Of a DNA stretch of 37,469 nucleotides, positions 24,005 through 31,756 are shown one piece after another (the first letter of the stretch is position 1; every line of letters begins with the position of its first letter). The notes beneath the pieces were generated by a model, which worked only from the letters and a program-made list of their open reading frames with translations, was not told the origin of the DNA and ran no database searches. The stretch is from [Clostridium] methylpentosum DSM 5476 (GTDB taxonomy: Bacteria; Bacillota; Clostridia; Oscillospirales; Ruminococcaceae). The stretch is taken from contig EQ973339.1 of assembly GCA_000158655.1 (NCBI GenBank), positions 410,675-448,143 of the forward strand. Direction: 5' to 3'. The translations under genes and the position numbers were made by a program.

Positions 24005-24457
24005 ATGAGTATGCGTATATTTGGAAAGTGGATTTCCATCATCTCGCGTTTCAGCGGTATTTATTACAGCGAGCATATGGAATCGCTCGGCCTTTCGAGC
24101 GGACAGTATATCTTCTTTCTGTGCATCTGCGACCATCCGGGACTGACCCAGGACGAGCTCGCGGCAGAACTCGCGTTTAACAAAAGCACCGTTGCCCGCG
24201 TCGTCGCCTCTCTGGAGAAAAACGGGTTTGTCGAGCGCAGGGTCAACCCGCAGGACAAGCGGGCGGTCAACCTCTATCCCACACAGCGCGCGGAGGAGAT
24301 CTCCCCCCGGGTGAGGGAAATTCTCGACGAGTGGAACCTCCGCATCACCGATGGATTCACCTCAGAGGAATCCGATGTCTTTGAAGCGCTGCTCATTCGC
24401 GCGTCGGAAAACGCCCGGCGCCACGCAAAACTAGCAAAGGAGAAAAACAAGCTATGA
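24005..24457 (+). CDS. MarR-family transcriptional regulator
   Basis: A 150-residue winged-helix regulator. The winged helix spans about 32-98: HPGLTQDELAAELAFNKSTVARVVASLEKNGFVERRVNPQDKRAVNLYPT shape with the recognition helix at KSTVARVV and the wing NPQDKR. Helices at both ends form the dimer core. GGAGA precedes the ATG. Its stop overlaps the MATE exporter start (ATGA), so the pair is coupled, and its promoter carries a 24-bp palindrome. It probably represses the operon until a drug-like ligand binds. Ligand unknown. Confidence 0.93.
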   Translation: MSMRIFGKWISIISRFSGIYYSEHMESLGLSSGQYIFFLCICDHPGLTQDELAAELAFNKSTVARVVASLEKNGFVERRVNPQDKRAVNLYPTQRAEEISPRVREILDEWNLRITDGFTSEESDVFEALLIRASENARRHAKLAKEKNKL

Positions 24458-25851
24458 CACAGACACAACCAGCCCATTCGAGCCCGTTTGAAACCGAAAA
24501 TATCGGGCGCCTCATCGCCCGGTTTGCGATTCCGTGCGTCATTTCGATGCTCGTCAACTCACTTTACAACATCGTCGACCAAATCTTTATCGGCCAGGGG
24601 GTGGGGTACCTCGGCAATGCGGCGACGAATGTCGCCTTCCCCCTTGTGACGATCTCCCTCGCGTTTTCCCTCCTCATCGGGGATGGATGCGCCGCTTTTT
24701 TCAGCCTTCGGCTTGGCGCCAAGGACAAGGAGAGCGCTGCAAAGGGTGTGGGCAACGCGATCACCCTTGCCGTTGGATTCGGCGTTCTCTTCCTGGTGTT
24801 TGGAACTCTTTTTATGACGCCGCTGCTGCGCCTGTTCGGTTCAACTGATACCGTGCTCCCTTATGCTCAGGACTACACCCGCATTATCCTCATCGGGATT
24901 CCGTTCGTGCTCATCGGCACTGCGATGAACTCGATCATTCGCGCCGATGGAAGCCCAAAATACGCGATGATCTCGATGATCACCGGTGCGGTGATCAACA
25001 CCGTTCTCGACCCTATCTTTATCTTTGTGTTTAAATGGGGTGTGGCGGGCGCTGCGTTTGCAACTATCCTCGGACAGATCGCAACCGCCATCATCTCGGT
25101 TGTCTACATCTTCCGGTTTAAAAACATTCACTTCAAGCCCTCCCTCCTCAAGCTCAACGGGAAGATTTCGCGCACTGTCATGTCGTTCGGCGCGTCGAGC
25201 TTTATCACTCAGGTGGCGATTACCCTCGTCATCGTCGTGATGAACAACAGCCTTGCGTTTTACGGCGCCCAGTCGGTTTATGGAGCGGAAATACCTCTCT
25301 CCGCGCTCGGTATCGTCATGAAGGTCAACCAGATCCTGATGTCGCTGCTGCTCGGGCTCGGCGTTGGGTCTCAGCCGATCATCGGCTACAACTACGGGGC
25401 CAAAAATTTTAAGCGGGTGAAAAAAACTTATCTCATTTCCGTGAGTATTGCTTCGATTTGTGCTATAATAGGATTTATACTATTCCAGTTCTGCACACAG
25501 GGAATTGTGAATATTTTTGGACAGGAGGATGCTCTGTACAACCAGTTTGCGCTCAAATCCTTCCGCTCTTTTCTCGGGCTCTGCTTCCTCAACGGCTTCC
25601 AGGTGGTCTCTTCGATCTATTTTCAGGCGACCGGCAGGCCGATTAAGGCAGCGACGCTTTCCCTGTCCCGGCAGGTGCTCTTCCTAATTCCGATGATTCT
25701 GCTTCTCCCGAGGTTCTTCGGTGTGGAAGGGATCCTCTTCGCCGGGCCGGTTGCAGACGGATTAGCCTTTGTACTGGCTGCAATCTTTATCTTATTGGAG
25801 ATGCGCCATCTCAACACTGCACATATGCAGGTCAATGAAACGGAGGAGTAG
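24454..25851 (+). CDS. MATE-family efflux transporter
   Basis: A 465-residue membrane protein with about twelve helices, the usual MATE length (440-470). It starts with the family pattern ENIGRLIARFAIPCVISMLVNSLYNIVDQIFIGQGVG and has two similar halves; the linker near AVINTVLDPIFIFVFKWGVAG is typical of DinF/NorM-like clostridial members. It exports drugs or metabolites using Na+ or H+. Start overlaps the MarR stop by 4 bases; the kinase-like gene follows after 3 bases. Substrate unknown. Confidence 0.93.
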   Translation: MTQTQPAHSSPFETENIGRLIARFAIPCVISMLVNSLYNIVDQIFIGQGVGYLGNAATNVAFPLVTISLAFSLLIGDGCAAFFSLRLGAKDKESAAKGVGNAITLAVGFGVLFLVFGTLFMTPLLRLFGSTDTVLPYAQDYTRIILIGIPFVLIGTAMNSIIRADGSPKYAMISMITGAVINTVLDPIFIFVFKWGVAGAAFATILGQIATAIISVVYIFRFKNIHFKPSLLKLNGKISRTVMSFGASSFITQVAITLVIVVMNNSLAFYGAQSVYGAEIPLSALGIVMKVNQILMSLLLGLGVGSQPIIGYNYGAKNFKRVKKTYLISVSIASICAIIGFILFQFCTQGIVNIFGQEDALYNQFALKSFRSFLGLCFLNGFQVVSSIYFQATGRPIKAATLSLSRQVLFLIPMILLLPRFFGVEGILFAGPVADGLAFVLAAIFILLEMRHLNTAHMQVNETEE

Positions 25852-25854
25852 GGT

Positions 25855-26493
25855 ATGAACAAAAAAACAATTATCACTATCAGCAGGCAGTACGGCAGCG
25901 GTGGACATGAAATTGGACAAAGGCTCGCAAAGGAACTCGGTATTCCTTTTTATGACAAGGAGCTCATTGAAATGGCGGCGAAACGCAGCGGCATGAGTCA
26001 GGAAATTTTAGAGAGCATCGATGAAGACGCAACCAACAGCTTGCTGTACTCGCTTTCCACCGGTGCGTTCCTGATGGGCAATCGCTTTGCTCCGACAGGG
26101 GACGTTCCGCTCAATGACAAGCTGTTTTTTGTCCAGTTTGACATCATCCGCCAGGCGGCACAGGACGGCTCCTGTGTGGTTGTCGGGCGGTGCGCCGATT
26201 ATGTGCTGCGGGACAACCCGGATGCGCTGCACGTGTTTGTGCACGCGCCGATGGAGAAAAGGGTTGAGCGGATTTCCCAAAAATACAATTTGAGCCCGGC
26301 AAAGGCAAAGGAGCGGATTGTCCGGACAGACAAACGCCGCATCAGCTATTACAACTACTATTCTGACACCAAATGGGGGGCAATCCAGAACTATGACCTC
26401 TGCATTGACAGCGGAACGCTCGGGGTTGACAACGCAGTGGAGCTCTTAAAAACATTTTCTCAGATGAACCAAAAGGAAAAGACTGCGAAGTAA
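25855..26493 (+). CDS. Cytidylate kinase-like family protein
   Basis: A 212-residue P-loop protein of the cytidylate-kinase-like family, distinct from housekeeping Cmk. ITISRQYGSGGHEIGQRLA (7-25) is the modified nucleotide-binding loop; VVVGRCADYVL (about 109-119), VHAP and RIVRTDKRRISYYNYYSDTKWG follow, the last being a family hallmark. True activity and substrate have not been settled for this family. Three bases separate it from the MATE gene, so it is the last gene of the MarR operon. No terminator is seen before the next promoter. Confidence 0.88.
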   Translation: MNKKTIITISRQYGSGGHEIGQRLAKELGIPFYDKELIEMAAKRSGMSQEILESIDEDATNSLLYSLSTGAFLMGNRFAPTGDVPLNDKLFFVQFDIIRQAAQDGSCVVVGRCADYVLRDNPDALHVFVHAPMEKRVERISQKYNLSPAKAKERIVRTDKRRISYYNYYSDTKWGAIQNYDLCIDSGTLGVDNAVELLKTFSQMNQKEKTAK

Positions 26494-26514
26494 ACGAATT
26501 TCTTGCAAAACAGT

Positions 26515-26543
26515 TTGACATAACCTCTAAAAAGTAGTAAAAT
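26515..26543 (+). promoter_or_regulatory. Sigma-A promoter of the small ribbon-helix-helix-like gene
   Basis: Perfect TTGACA (26515-26520), 17-base spacer, TAAAAT (26538-26543). The leader to the ATG at 26598 is about 48 bases. Confidence 0.8.
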
Positions 26544-26597
26544 AAATCCATGGAAATCATGCAAAATAGATATCGAATTCAAGATGAGGTGATTCAC

Positions 26598-26855
26598 ATG
26601 GCAGGAACCAAGGAAACAAATTATGAAATACTCCGGGTCCATCTGCAAAAGGGCCGCAAAGAGGTCATTACAGCGCATGCGGAGGAGTTCGGTTACCGCA
26701 ACGTGAACGAATTTGTCAAAACGGCAATTGTACAGCTCATGGAACGTGATCTTGAAAAAGGACTCAAGCCCAGCCCGGTTGTTCCCATCCTCAATGAGGA
26801 TGAAGAGGAGCGGGAGCGCCGTTGGATTGAACAGGCGATGATCGAAAGCGATTAG
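26598..26855 (+). CDS. Small ribbon-helix-helix-like protein of unknown function
   Basis: An 85-residue acidic protein. EILRVHLQKGRKEVITAHAEEFGYRNVNEFVKTAIVQLMERDLE (about 10-53) has the strand-helix-turn-helix pattern of ribbon-helix-helix DNA-binding proteins such as CopG/Arc relatives, followed by a charged tail (NEDEEERERR). The start is the ATG with GAGGTGA upstream; an earlier in-frame ATG (26550) sits at the transcript start and is rejected. No partner toxin gene is next to it. It could be an antitoxin-like orphan or a plain regulator; the assignment is tentative. Confidence 0.6.
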   Translation: MAGTKETNYEILRVHLQKGRKEVITAHAEEFGYRNVNEFVKTAIVQLMERDLEKGLKPSPVVPILNEDEEERERRWIEQAMIESD

Positions 26856-27036
26856 TACACGACTGGGTAGCCGGTCTGAGCCCGCCAGCAAAGGCAAAAT
26901 GTTGAGTGAGAGAAGGGGAGATCTCCCTTCCACAGCTTCTTGCAGGCCAATGTCGGTAAACTGGTATGGCGGCGACTGACTTGCATGTTGCAGATCCTTT
27001 TATTGTTTGCTCTAACCGGAGTGTTTCGACAGATTA

Positions 27037-27065
27037 AAACCGGCAGCGAAAGCTGCCGGTTTTTT
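27037..27065 (+). terminator. Rho-independent terminator
   Basis: AAACCGGCAGC (27037-27047), GAAA tetraloop, GCTGCCGGTTT (27052-27062) and six T. It ends the small-protein transcript, 180 bases after the stop codon. The bases between (26856-27036) hold nothing I recognise. Confidence 0.92.
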
Positions 27066-27076
27066 CATAGAAAAAT

Positions 27077-27715
27077 CACTGGTTAGACCAGTGGTTGCCA
27101 AAAGCTTTAGAGGTGAGTATGAAATAAAAACTCCCTTAGCTATAATAAAAATGCGATCTGCCAACTGCATAATAAAAATCAAAGGGAGGTGATTTAAAGA
27201 TGAACAAAGTAAATAGATGATCACTTACGAGTTGAAATTGCAAATATGACATAGTGTTTGCACCGAAGGATCGACGAAAGGGATTCTACGGAGAAAAGCG
27301 AAAAGAAATAGTGGAAATGCTGCGGAGTCTGTGTAACTGGAAGAAGGTGAGAATCCTAGAAGCGGAAGTGAGTCCGGATCATGTACACATGTTGGCAGAG
27401 ATTCTACCTAAGATTTCGATAACAGGTTTTAAGGGATAGTTGAAGGGAAAGAGCAGCCTCATGATATAGGGAAATTAGGTGTCGAGGATATTATGTAGAT
27501 TCAGCGGGGAAGAATGCGAAAAAGGAGTAGATACAACATCAGATAGAGGAAGAACAAGCAGGGGAACAACTGACGATGGGAATATCTGAGCCGGATTACG
27601 GGCAGGAAGTAACGAAACTCTCGAGATTGTAAAACCGTACTTACGCGATGGGATGCGCCTGCTAATATCAAAGGGCTTTGCCCGTCTATGAAGAACCCCC
27701 ACTTTGCCGGGGGGT
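27077..27715 (+). pseudogene. Decayed IS200-type element with broken tnpA (copy 1)
   Basis: Begins with a palindrome CACTGGT-TAG-ACCAGTG (27077-27093), as IS200 left ends carry. tnpA would start at the ATG at 27200 after AAGGGAGGTGA. The readable fragments are VFAPKDRRKGFYGEKRKEI, then the catalytic HUH site as PDHVHMLAEI, then LKGKSSLMI, and in another frame CRGYYVDSAGKNAKK with the active Tyr region, IQ, IEEEQAGEQLTM. In-frame stops, a deletion and a frameshift separate them, so no Y1 transposase can be made. The right end has AACCCCC/GGGGGGTT-type hairpin at about 27693-27715. Family: single-strand transposition, no target duplication. Confidence 0.85.
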
Positions 27716-28100
27716 TACTATTGGTTGTACGTTTTGACCTGATTAAATCCCGATTCTATTGGTGATAGAGAAAAAACTTTGGAAAAAGGCTTGCCGAAGG
27801 AAAGGGAGCTTTCGCAGAGCAAAAGCAGCATCAACAGCAAACTGAATTTTATGGGAAATAATTGTGACCGGTTTATCGGTTGCTATTCGTGTGATGTCGT
27901 GATTTAATTTGATGACCCTGAGGAGCGAAGCTGGCATTTGGTTCTTTTTGGATCCCTGTATACCGCTCGTTCACAGGAGATTTTGACAGTCTGTCAGATA
28001 TAATTTTAGACAGAAAATCCAAAAACTTGCAAACAACTGCTGCAAGACTGGACAGATAGAGGCGGTTTCTCACGAAGGGAATTTAGACCGTCGGGTTCAG
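27716..28100. other. Intergenic stretch between IS remnant and sigma-K gene
   Basis: About 385 AT-richer bases. Short open frames only on the minus strand (27743-27937, 27873-28073), with no ribosome sites or recognisable proteins. It may contain older degraded insertion material. I see no RNA gene. Confidence 0.35.
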
Positions 28101-28128
28101 GCCGGCAGTGAGCGCTGTCGGCTTTTTT
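28101..28128 (+). terminator. Terminator-like hairpin before the sigma-K gene
   Basis: GCCGGCAG (28101-28108) pairs with CTGTCGGC (28115-28122, one G-U), followed by six T. Close in sequence to the terminator at 27037-27065. No gene ends just before it, so it may be displaced by the insertions or insulate the sigma-K gene. Confidence 0.7.
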
Positions 28129-28159
28129 CATGGGACATACAACAAAATTCCCCTCTCAT

Positions 28160-28168
28160 CATATATTA
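28160..28168 (+). promoter_or_regulatory. Possible sporulation-type -10 (CATATATTA) of the sigma-K gene
   Basis: CATATATTA fits CATANNNTA, the -10 pattern shared by sigma-E and sigma-K promoters, 28 bases before the sigma-K ATG. An AC-containing stretch about 17-19 bases upstream could serve as the -35. No sigma-A promoter is seen between the terminator and the gene. Short patterns like this occur by chance. Confidence 0.3.
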
Positions 28169-28195
28169 AGAGGTAAGAGAGGATGTGGATCAAGT

Positions 28196-28891
28196 ATGTT
28201 TTCAACACTCATCAGCCTTGTTATGGAAAATCTGCTGTATTTTGCCCTGCATGTGGAGGGTAACGGTACGTTTCCCAAGCCCCTGACCCTCAAACAGGAA
28301 AAGGAGAGCTTTGAGCTCATGAAACAGGGTGACAGTGCCGCCCGGGACCGGTTGATCGAACACAACCTGCGGTTGGTCGCACACATTGCCAAAAAGTACT
28401 ATTCCGTCACCAATGAACAGGATGATTTGATCTCAATCGGCACAATCGGCCTGATCAAAGCTGTGGGGACGTTTGATTACACCAAAGGCACACGGTTTGC
28501 GACCTACGCCTCCCGCTGCATTGAAAATGAAATATTAATGCATTTTCGCAATGTCAAAAAAACGGCAGGGGATGTCTACATAAACGACACCATCGACACT
28601 GACAAGGACGGTAACTCGATTTCGCTTATCGATGTCATTGCAGATGAAACCAACATTGTGGATACAATTGACCTCAAGCTCAAATCCGAGCAGCTGCACA
28701 AGTCGATCAAAAATCTGCTGACCGAGCGGGAGCAGATGATTGTGATCCTGCGCTATGGGCTCAATGGGCACCGGCCGATGACTCAGCGAGAGGTTGCGGA
28801 TCGGCTCAAGATCTCCCGGTCCTATGTCAGCCGCATTGAAAAGAAGTCGCTCGAACAGCTCAAAACCGTCATTGACCGGGGAGATAGATAA
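28196..28891 (+). CDS. sigK: RNA polymerase sporulation sigma factor, pro-sigma-K
   Basis: A 231-residue sigma-70 family factor, directing late mother-cell genes in sporulation. The N-terminal 20 residues (MFSTLISLVMENLLYFALHV) are hydrophobic, like the Bacillus pro-sequence removed by SpoIVFB; then FPKPLTLKQEKE aligns with mature sigma-K FPQPLS. Region 2: LIEHNLRLVAHIAKKYY (53-69), DDLISIGTIGLIKAV, RFATYASRCIENEILMHFRN. Region 4: MTQREVADRLKISRSYVSRIEKKSL. The gene is whole, with no skin-type element inside. ATG chosen because the longer reading includes the upstream terminator region. Its 3' end overlaps its own terminator. Confidence 0.93.
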   Translation: MFSTLISLVMENLLYFALHVEGNGTFPKPLTLKQEKESFELMKQGDSAARDRLIEHNLRLVAHIAKKYYSVTNEQDDLISIGTIGLIKAVGTFDYTKGTRFATYASRCIENEILMHFRNVKKTAGDVYINDTIDTDKDGNSISLIDVIADETNIVDTIDLKLKSEQLHKSIKNLLTEREQMIVILRYGLNGHRPMTQREVADRLKISRSYVSRIEKKSLEQLKTVIDRGDR

Positions 28892-28903
28892 CCCCGGTTT
28901 TTT
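28875..28903 (+). terminator. Terminator of the sigma-K gene, overlapping its stop
   Basis: ACCGGGG (28875-28881) pairs with CCCCGGT (28892-28898), 10-base loop containing the stop codon, then six T. Confidence 0.85.
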
Positions 28904-28927
28904 CCTGAAAAAAGTTCTGACAAAGTT

Positions 28928-28956
28928 TTGACAACGACAGCGTTTTGCGGTATAAT
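28928..28956 (+). promoter_or_regulatory. Consensus sigma-A promoter of the iron alcohol dehydrogenase gene
   Basis: TTGACA (28928-28933), 17-base spacer, TATAAT (28951-28956), both perfect. Strong constitutive transcription is expected unless blocked; a palindrome lies 25 bases downstream. Confidence 0.9.
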
Positions 28957-28980
28957 AATCAATACAGGAAAGTAAAAAGA

Positions 28981-28995
28981 GTATCCATTGGATAC
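28981..28995 (+). repeat. Palindrome in the alcohol dehydrogenase leader
   Basis: GTATCC (28981-28986), ATT, GGATAC (28990-28995). It lies between the predicted transcript start (about 28963) and the ribosome site. It could be a repressor site or a small leader hairpin. Confidence 0.45.
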
Positions 28996-29016
28996 TGATT
29001 GATAAGGGGCGGAACT

Positions 29017-30168
29017 ATGAGTTCATTTGTTGTCAAAACAAAGGTTTATTCTGGAGTGAATGCCTTTAACTATCTCAAAGATTATCCGATTAAAAATGCA
29101 TGCATCATTACGGATCCGTTTGCCGCTTCTTCCGGCATGGTCAAACTGCTGACCGATGTTCTCGAGGAAATGGGAAGCGAGTATAGAGTGTTCAGCGATA
29201 TTGTACCCGATCCCCCGATGGATGTGATTGTCACGGGTGTTTCCAAAATTATGGACCACGAACCCGACGCGGTGATCGCAATGGGCGGAGGCTCTGCAAT
29301 CGATACCGCAAAGGCGATCAGCTATTTTTATCTGCAGATTTCGGGCAAGACAAAGCCACTGTGCGTTGCAATTCCCACCACGAGTGGAACCGGGTCGGAG
29401 GTCACCGAGTTTGCGGTGGTCACTGACCGTGAAAAAAATGTCAAATACCCGCTAGTCGATGAGCTCATGCTCCCCGACATTGCGATTCTCGATCCTCGCC
29501 TGACGCTGAGCGTGCCTCCGGCTGTCACAGCGGATACCGGTATGGACGTCCTCACCCACGCAATTGAGGCATATGTCTCAGTGGATGCGACAGACTTTTC
29601 GGATACCCTCGCGGAAAAAGCGGTAAAAATTATCTTTAAATACCTCCCGATGGCATATGATAACGGCCACGATATTGAGGCGCGTGAAAAATTACACAAC
29701 GCCTCTTGCATGGCAGGTATGGCGTTTAACAACGCAAACCTCGGCATTAACCACTCGCTCGCCCATGCGATCGGTGCAAAATGTCACGTGCCGCACGGCC
29801 GCGCGAATGCGATTATCCTTCCTTATGTCATTGCATTTAATTCCGGTCTGCGAGTGATCTCGGACGATGACTGTTCCAAGGCGATGCGCAAATACGCCAA
29901 GCTTGCCTCCCTTCTCCATGTAGAAGCGGGAAGCAATCGCCAGAGTGTCAAAAACCTCATTGCAAAGATCGAAAACCTCTCAGAAGCCCTGGCCATTCCG
30001 ACCAGCCTTGCTGCTCAGGGAATTTCACAAGAGGATTATAAGATGTTCCGCAACGAAATTGCGGCTGCCGCAATGGTGGATGCCTGCACACCGACCAATC
30101 CCCGCAAACCCAGCAATCACAAGCTGCGTGAGTTGCTTGATATGTGCTATTACGAAACAGCTCTGTAA
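29017..30168 (+). CDS. Iron-containing alcohol dehydrogenase
   Basis: A 383-residue cytoplasmic NAD(P)-dependent oxidoreductase, reducing aldehydes to alcohols or the reverse in fermentation. NAD-binding GGGSAID (90-96) and TTSGTGSEVT (121-130) are present. The four metal ligands of the family fit Asp177, His181, His246 and His260, with the same 4- and 14-residue spacings as in FucO. AAGGGG precedes the ATG. It resembles the PduQ/1-propanol dehydrogenase-like group, but the substrate is not certain. Own promoter and terminator: a single-gene unit. Confidence 0.93.
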   Translation: MSSFVVKTKVYSGVNAFNYLKDYPIKNACIITDPFAASSGMVKLLTDVLEEMGSEYRVFSDIVPDPPMDVIVTGVSKIMDHEPDAVIAMGGGSAIDTAKAISYFYLQISGKTKPLCVAIPTTSGTGSEVTEFAVVTDREKNVKYPLVDELMLPDIAILDPRLTLSVPPAVTADTGMDVLTHAIEAYVSVDATDFSDTLAEKAVKIIFKYLPMAYDNGHDIEAREKLHNASCMAGMAFNNANLGINHSLAHAIGAKCHVPHGRANAIILPYVIAFNSGLRVISDDDCSKAMRKYAKLASLLHVEAGSNRQSVKNLIAKIENLSEALAIPTSLAAQGISQEDYKMFRNEIAAAAMVDACTPTNPRKPSNHKLRELLDMCYYETAL

Positions 30169-30180
30169 GGAAGACTTACA

Positions 30181-30213
30181 ACCGTCCCTGTATCTAGCAG
30201 GGGCGGTTTTTTT
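30181..30213 (+). terminator. Terminator of the alcohol dehydrogenase gene
   Basis: ACCGTCCCTG (30181-30190) pairs with CAGGGGCGGT (30198-30207, one G-U), then seven T. Confidence 0.93.
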
Positions 30214-30251
30214 GTAATTGCTGAGGATTATTTACTAATGCCTTAGCAAGA

Positions 30252-30277
30252 GAACGTCAGCTGGAAGGCTGACGTTC
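30252..30277. repeat. Perfect inverted repeat near the second IS remnant
   Basis: GAACGTCAGC (30252-30261), 6-base loop, GCTGACGTTC (30268-30277). No T-run. It lies about 90 bases before the decayed tnpA copy 2, where an IS200 left-end hairpin is expected. Confidence 0.5.
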
Positions 30278-30364
30278 AAAAGCTATCCGCTAAGCGGGTG
30301 GGGTTAAAGTTTAAGCAAAGATGATAGAATAGTGAATGTTCAAGCCACTCAATAAAAACAGAAA

Positions 30365-30805
30365 GGATGTTGCTTATAGCAAATAGTTTAGCACAGGGCT
30401 TGCCCTTTAGGGTATAAAAAATGGGGATGCAAATACCACATCGTATTGATTTCGAAATATCGAAGAAAGAATAGATACAATCAACTTCAAAAAGACATTC
30501 AGCAGATCATCCAGGATTTGTGCCAATGGAAAGGCATAAGAATTGTAGAAGGAAATATGATGCCGGATCATGTGTACTTGCTGTTAAGCATCCTACCCCA
30601 ATGCAGTGTATCGAGTTTTATGGGCTATTTAAAAGGGAAAAGTGCAATGATGATAGTTGAGAGATGCAAATTTGGGAATCGAAATTTCAGGGCGACAGGA
30701 TATGTGGCGAGTACAGTGGGACTGAATACTGCAACGATACAAAAATATATCCGAGAGCAGGAGAAACAGGATCAGAAAGAAGATAGTTTGAGCCGAAAAG
30801 AGTAG
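30365..30805 (+). pseudogene. Decayed IS200-type tnpA (copy 2)
   Basis: The readable part runs from CKYHIVLISKYRRK (about 30430) through PDHVYLLLSILPQCSVSSFMGYLKGKSAMMI and FRATGYVASTVGLNTATIQKYIREQE to the stop at 30805. The N-terminus SLAQGLPF is in another frame, so a frameshift splits the gene. The HUH motif is damaged: the second His is Tyr (HVY at about 30567). The catalytic Tyr region GYVAS has also changed from GYYVD. It is not an active transposase. The body (about 119 codons) stays open, so this copy decayed later or more slowly than the other two. Confidence 0.82.
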
Positions 30806-30832
30806 TCATACCGTCATGGCTTGAACGAAGTG

Positions 30833-30861
30833 AAAGCCAGCGTCGTTTAGGCGCTGGCTTT
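30833..30861 (+). terminator. Hairpin with short T-run at the right side of IS remnant 2
   Basis: AAAGCCAGCG (30833-30842) pairs with CGCTGGCTTT (30852-30861), followed by TATC. IS200-type elements carry such a structure near the right end. The bases up to 31034 hold only short hairpins and the start of the next remnant. Confidence 0.55.
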
Positions 30862-31034
30862 TATCACGGCCTTATAGGCTACTCGTCATGCCGTCCCTTT
30901 TAGGGGTGATCATGACTGCTATCAAAACCCCCAGCACATCCGAGGGTAAAAAAGCTTTAACAGTAAGAATGAAAAAAGACGCCTATTGAGTGCGGTCTGC
31001 CAACTGCGCTAAAAAGGATCGAAAGGAGGACAAA

Positions 31035-31470
31035 AGACCTGAACCGTTTAGCACAGGGCTTGCCCCCTAGGAGGTAGATTTGTAAATATTTGCATCCAAG
31101 TATTCTATGGTGAAAATAGAGCGGAAATAGGGGAAACATTACGAGAACTATGCAACAGGAACCGGGGAAGATAGTGGGGGCAGAAGTATAGCCCAGATCA
31201 TATACATATGCTGGTGGAGATCCGCCGAACATGATTTGTAGGACTTTTTAACTGGAAAAGCAGTCTGATCATCCTCGAGGGATATGCCAATCGGAAATAC
31301 AAAGATGAGAATCGACAGTTTTAGTGTAGGGGAGAACTAGATTGACAATACAGACAAAAATGCGAAGAGGATACGGAATATATACAAAACCAACTGCGGG
31401 AAGATCGAATAGCAGACCAGATGACAGAAAAAATCTGTAGATCGGTTTGTGGACAGCAGACAACAGGCTT
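31035..31470 (+). pseudogene. Heavily decayed IS200-type tnpA (copy 3)
   Basis: Begins after GGAGGACAAAAG with a TTTAGCACAGGGCTTGCCC segment also found in copy 2. Later fragments in shifting frames: VFYGENRAEIGETLRELCN, then the catalytic SPDHIHMLVEI (HUH intact, about 31192-31218), then NWKSSLIILEGYANRKYKDENRQF. Several stops and small deletions. The TCTGCCAACTGC at 31000 before it is also found before copy 1, so both share an element end. Confidence 0.75.
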
Positions 31471-31564
31471 TGGCAAGTGACAAGCCGCACCAACTGAAGC
31501 GCAGTTAACACCATAAGGCGGCCCTGCCTGTATATGCAGTACCAGGGGTTCCTTGTTATCAGAA

Positions 31565-31590
31565 AATGCCCAGGGATTTCCCTGGGCATT
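31565..31590. terminator. Perfect hairpin, possible terminator
   Basis: AATGCCCAGGG (31565-31575) pairs with CCCTGGGCATT (31580-31590), 4-base loop. T-runs are short on both strands. It is either the end of IS remnant 3 or a second terminator for the bactofilin operon. Confidence 0.5.
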
Positions 31591-31607
31591 CTCGAAATAC
31601 TATGCAG

Positions 31608-31647
31608 CAAAAAGAGCAATCCGAGTTTCTGTTAAATCGGATTGCTC
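31608..31647 (-). terminator. Terminator of the deacetylase-bactofilin operon
   Basis: GAGCAATCCGA (31614-31624) pairs perfectly with TCGGATTGCTC (31637-31647), 12-base loop. The minus strand continues in five T (31609-31613). It lies about 110 bases after the bactofilin stop. Confidence 0.88.
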
Positions 31648-31756
31648 ACAGAGAACGAAAAGAGTTCTGGCTAAAAACAGAGCCACTGCTTGCTTTTATA
31701 TTGTTGAAACACAGTTCCGCGCATGACGGCGCAAAAAGATGTTTTATGGCGCCCCT

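Noticed and set aside
28196-28891. Skin-type recombination element interrupting sigma-K
   Set aside because: The reading frame is continuous through regions 2 to 4; the nearby IS remnants are outside the gene.
30365-30805. Functional IS200 transposase
   Set aside because: The N-terminus is in another frame and the HUH motif has lost its second His.
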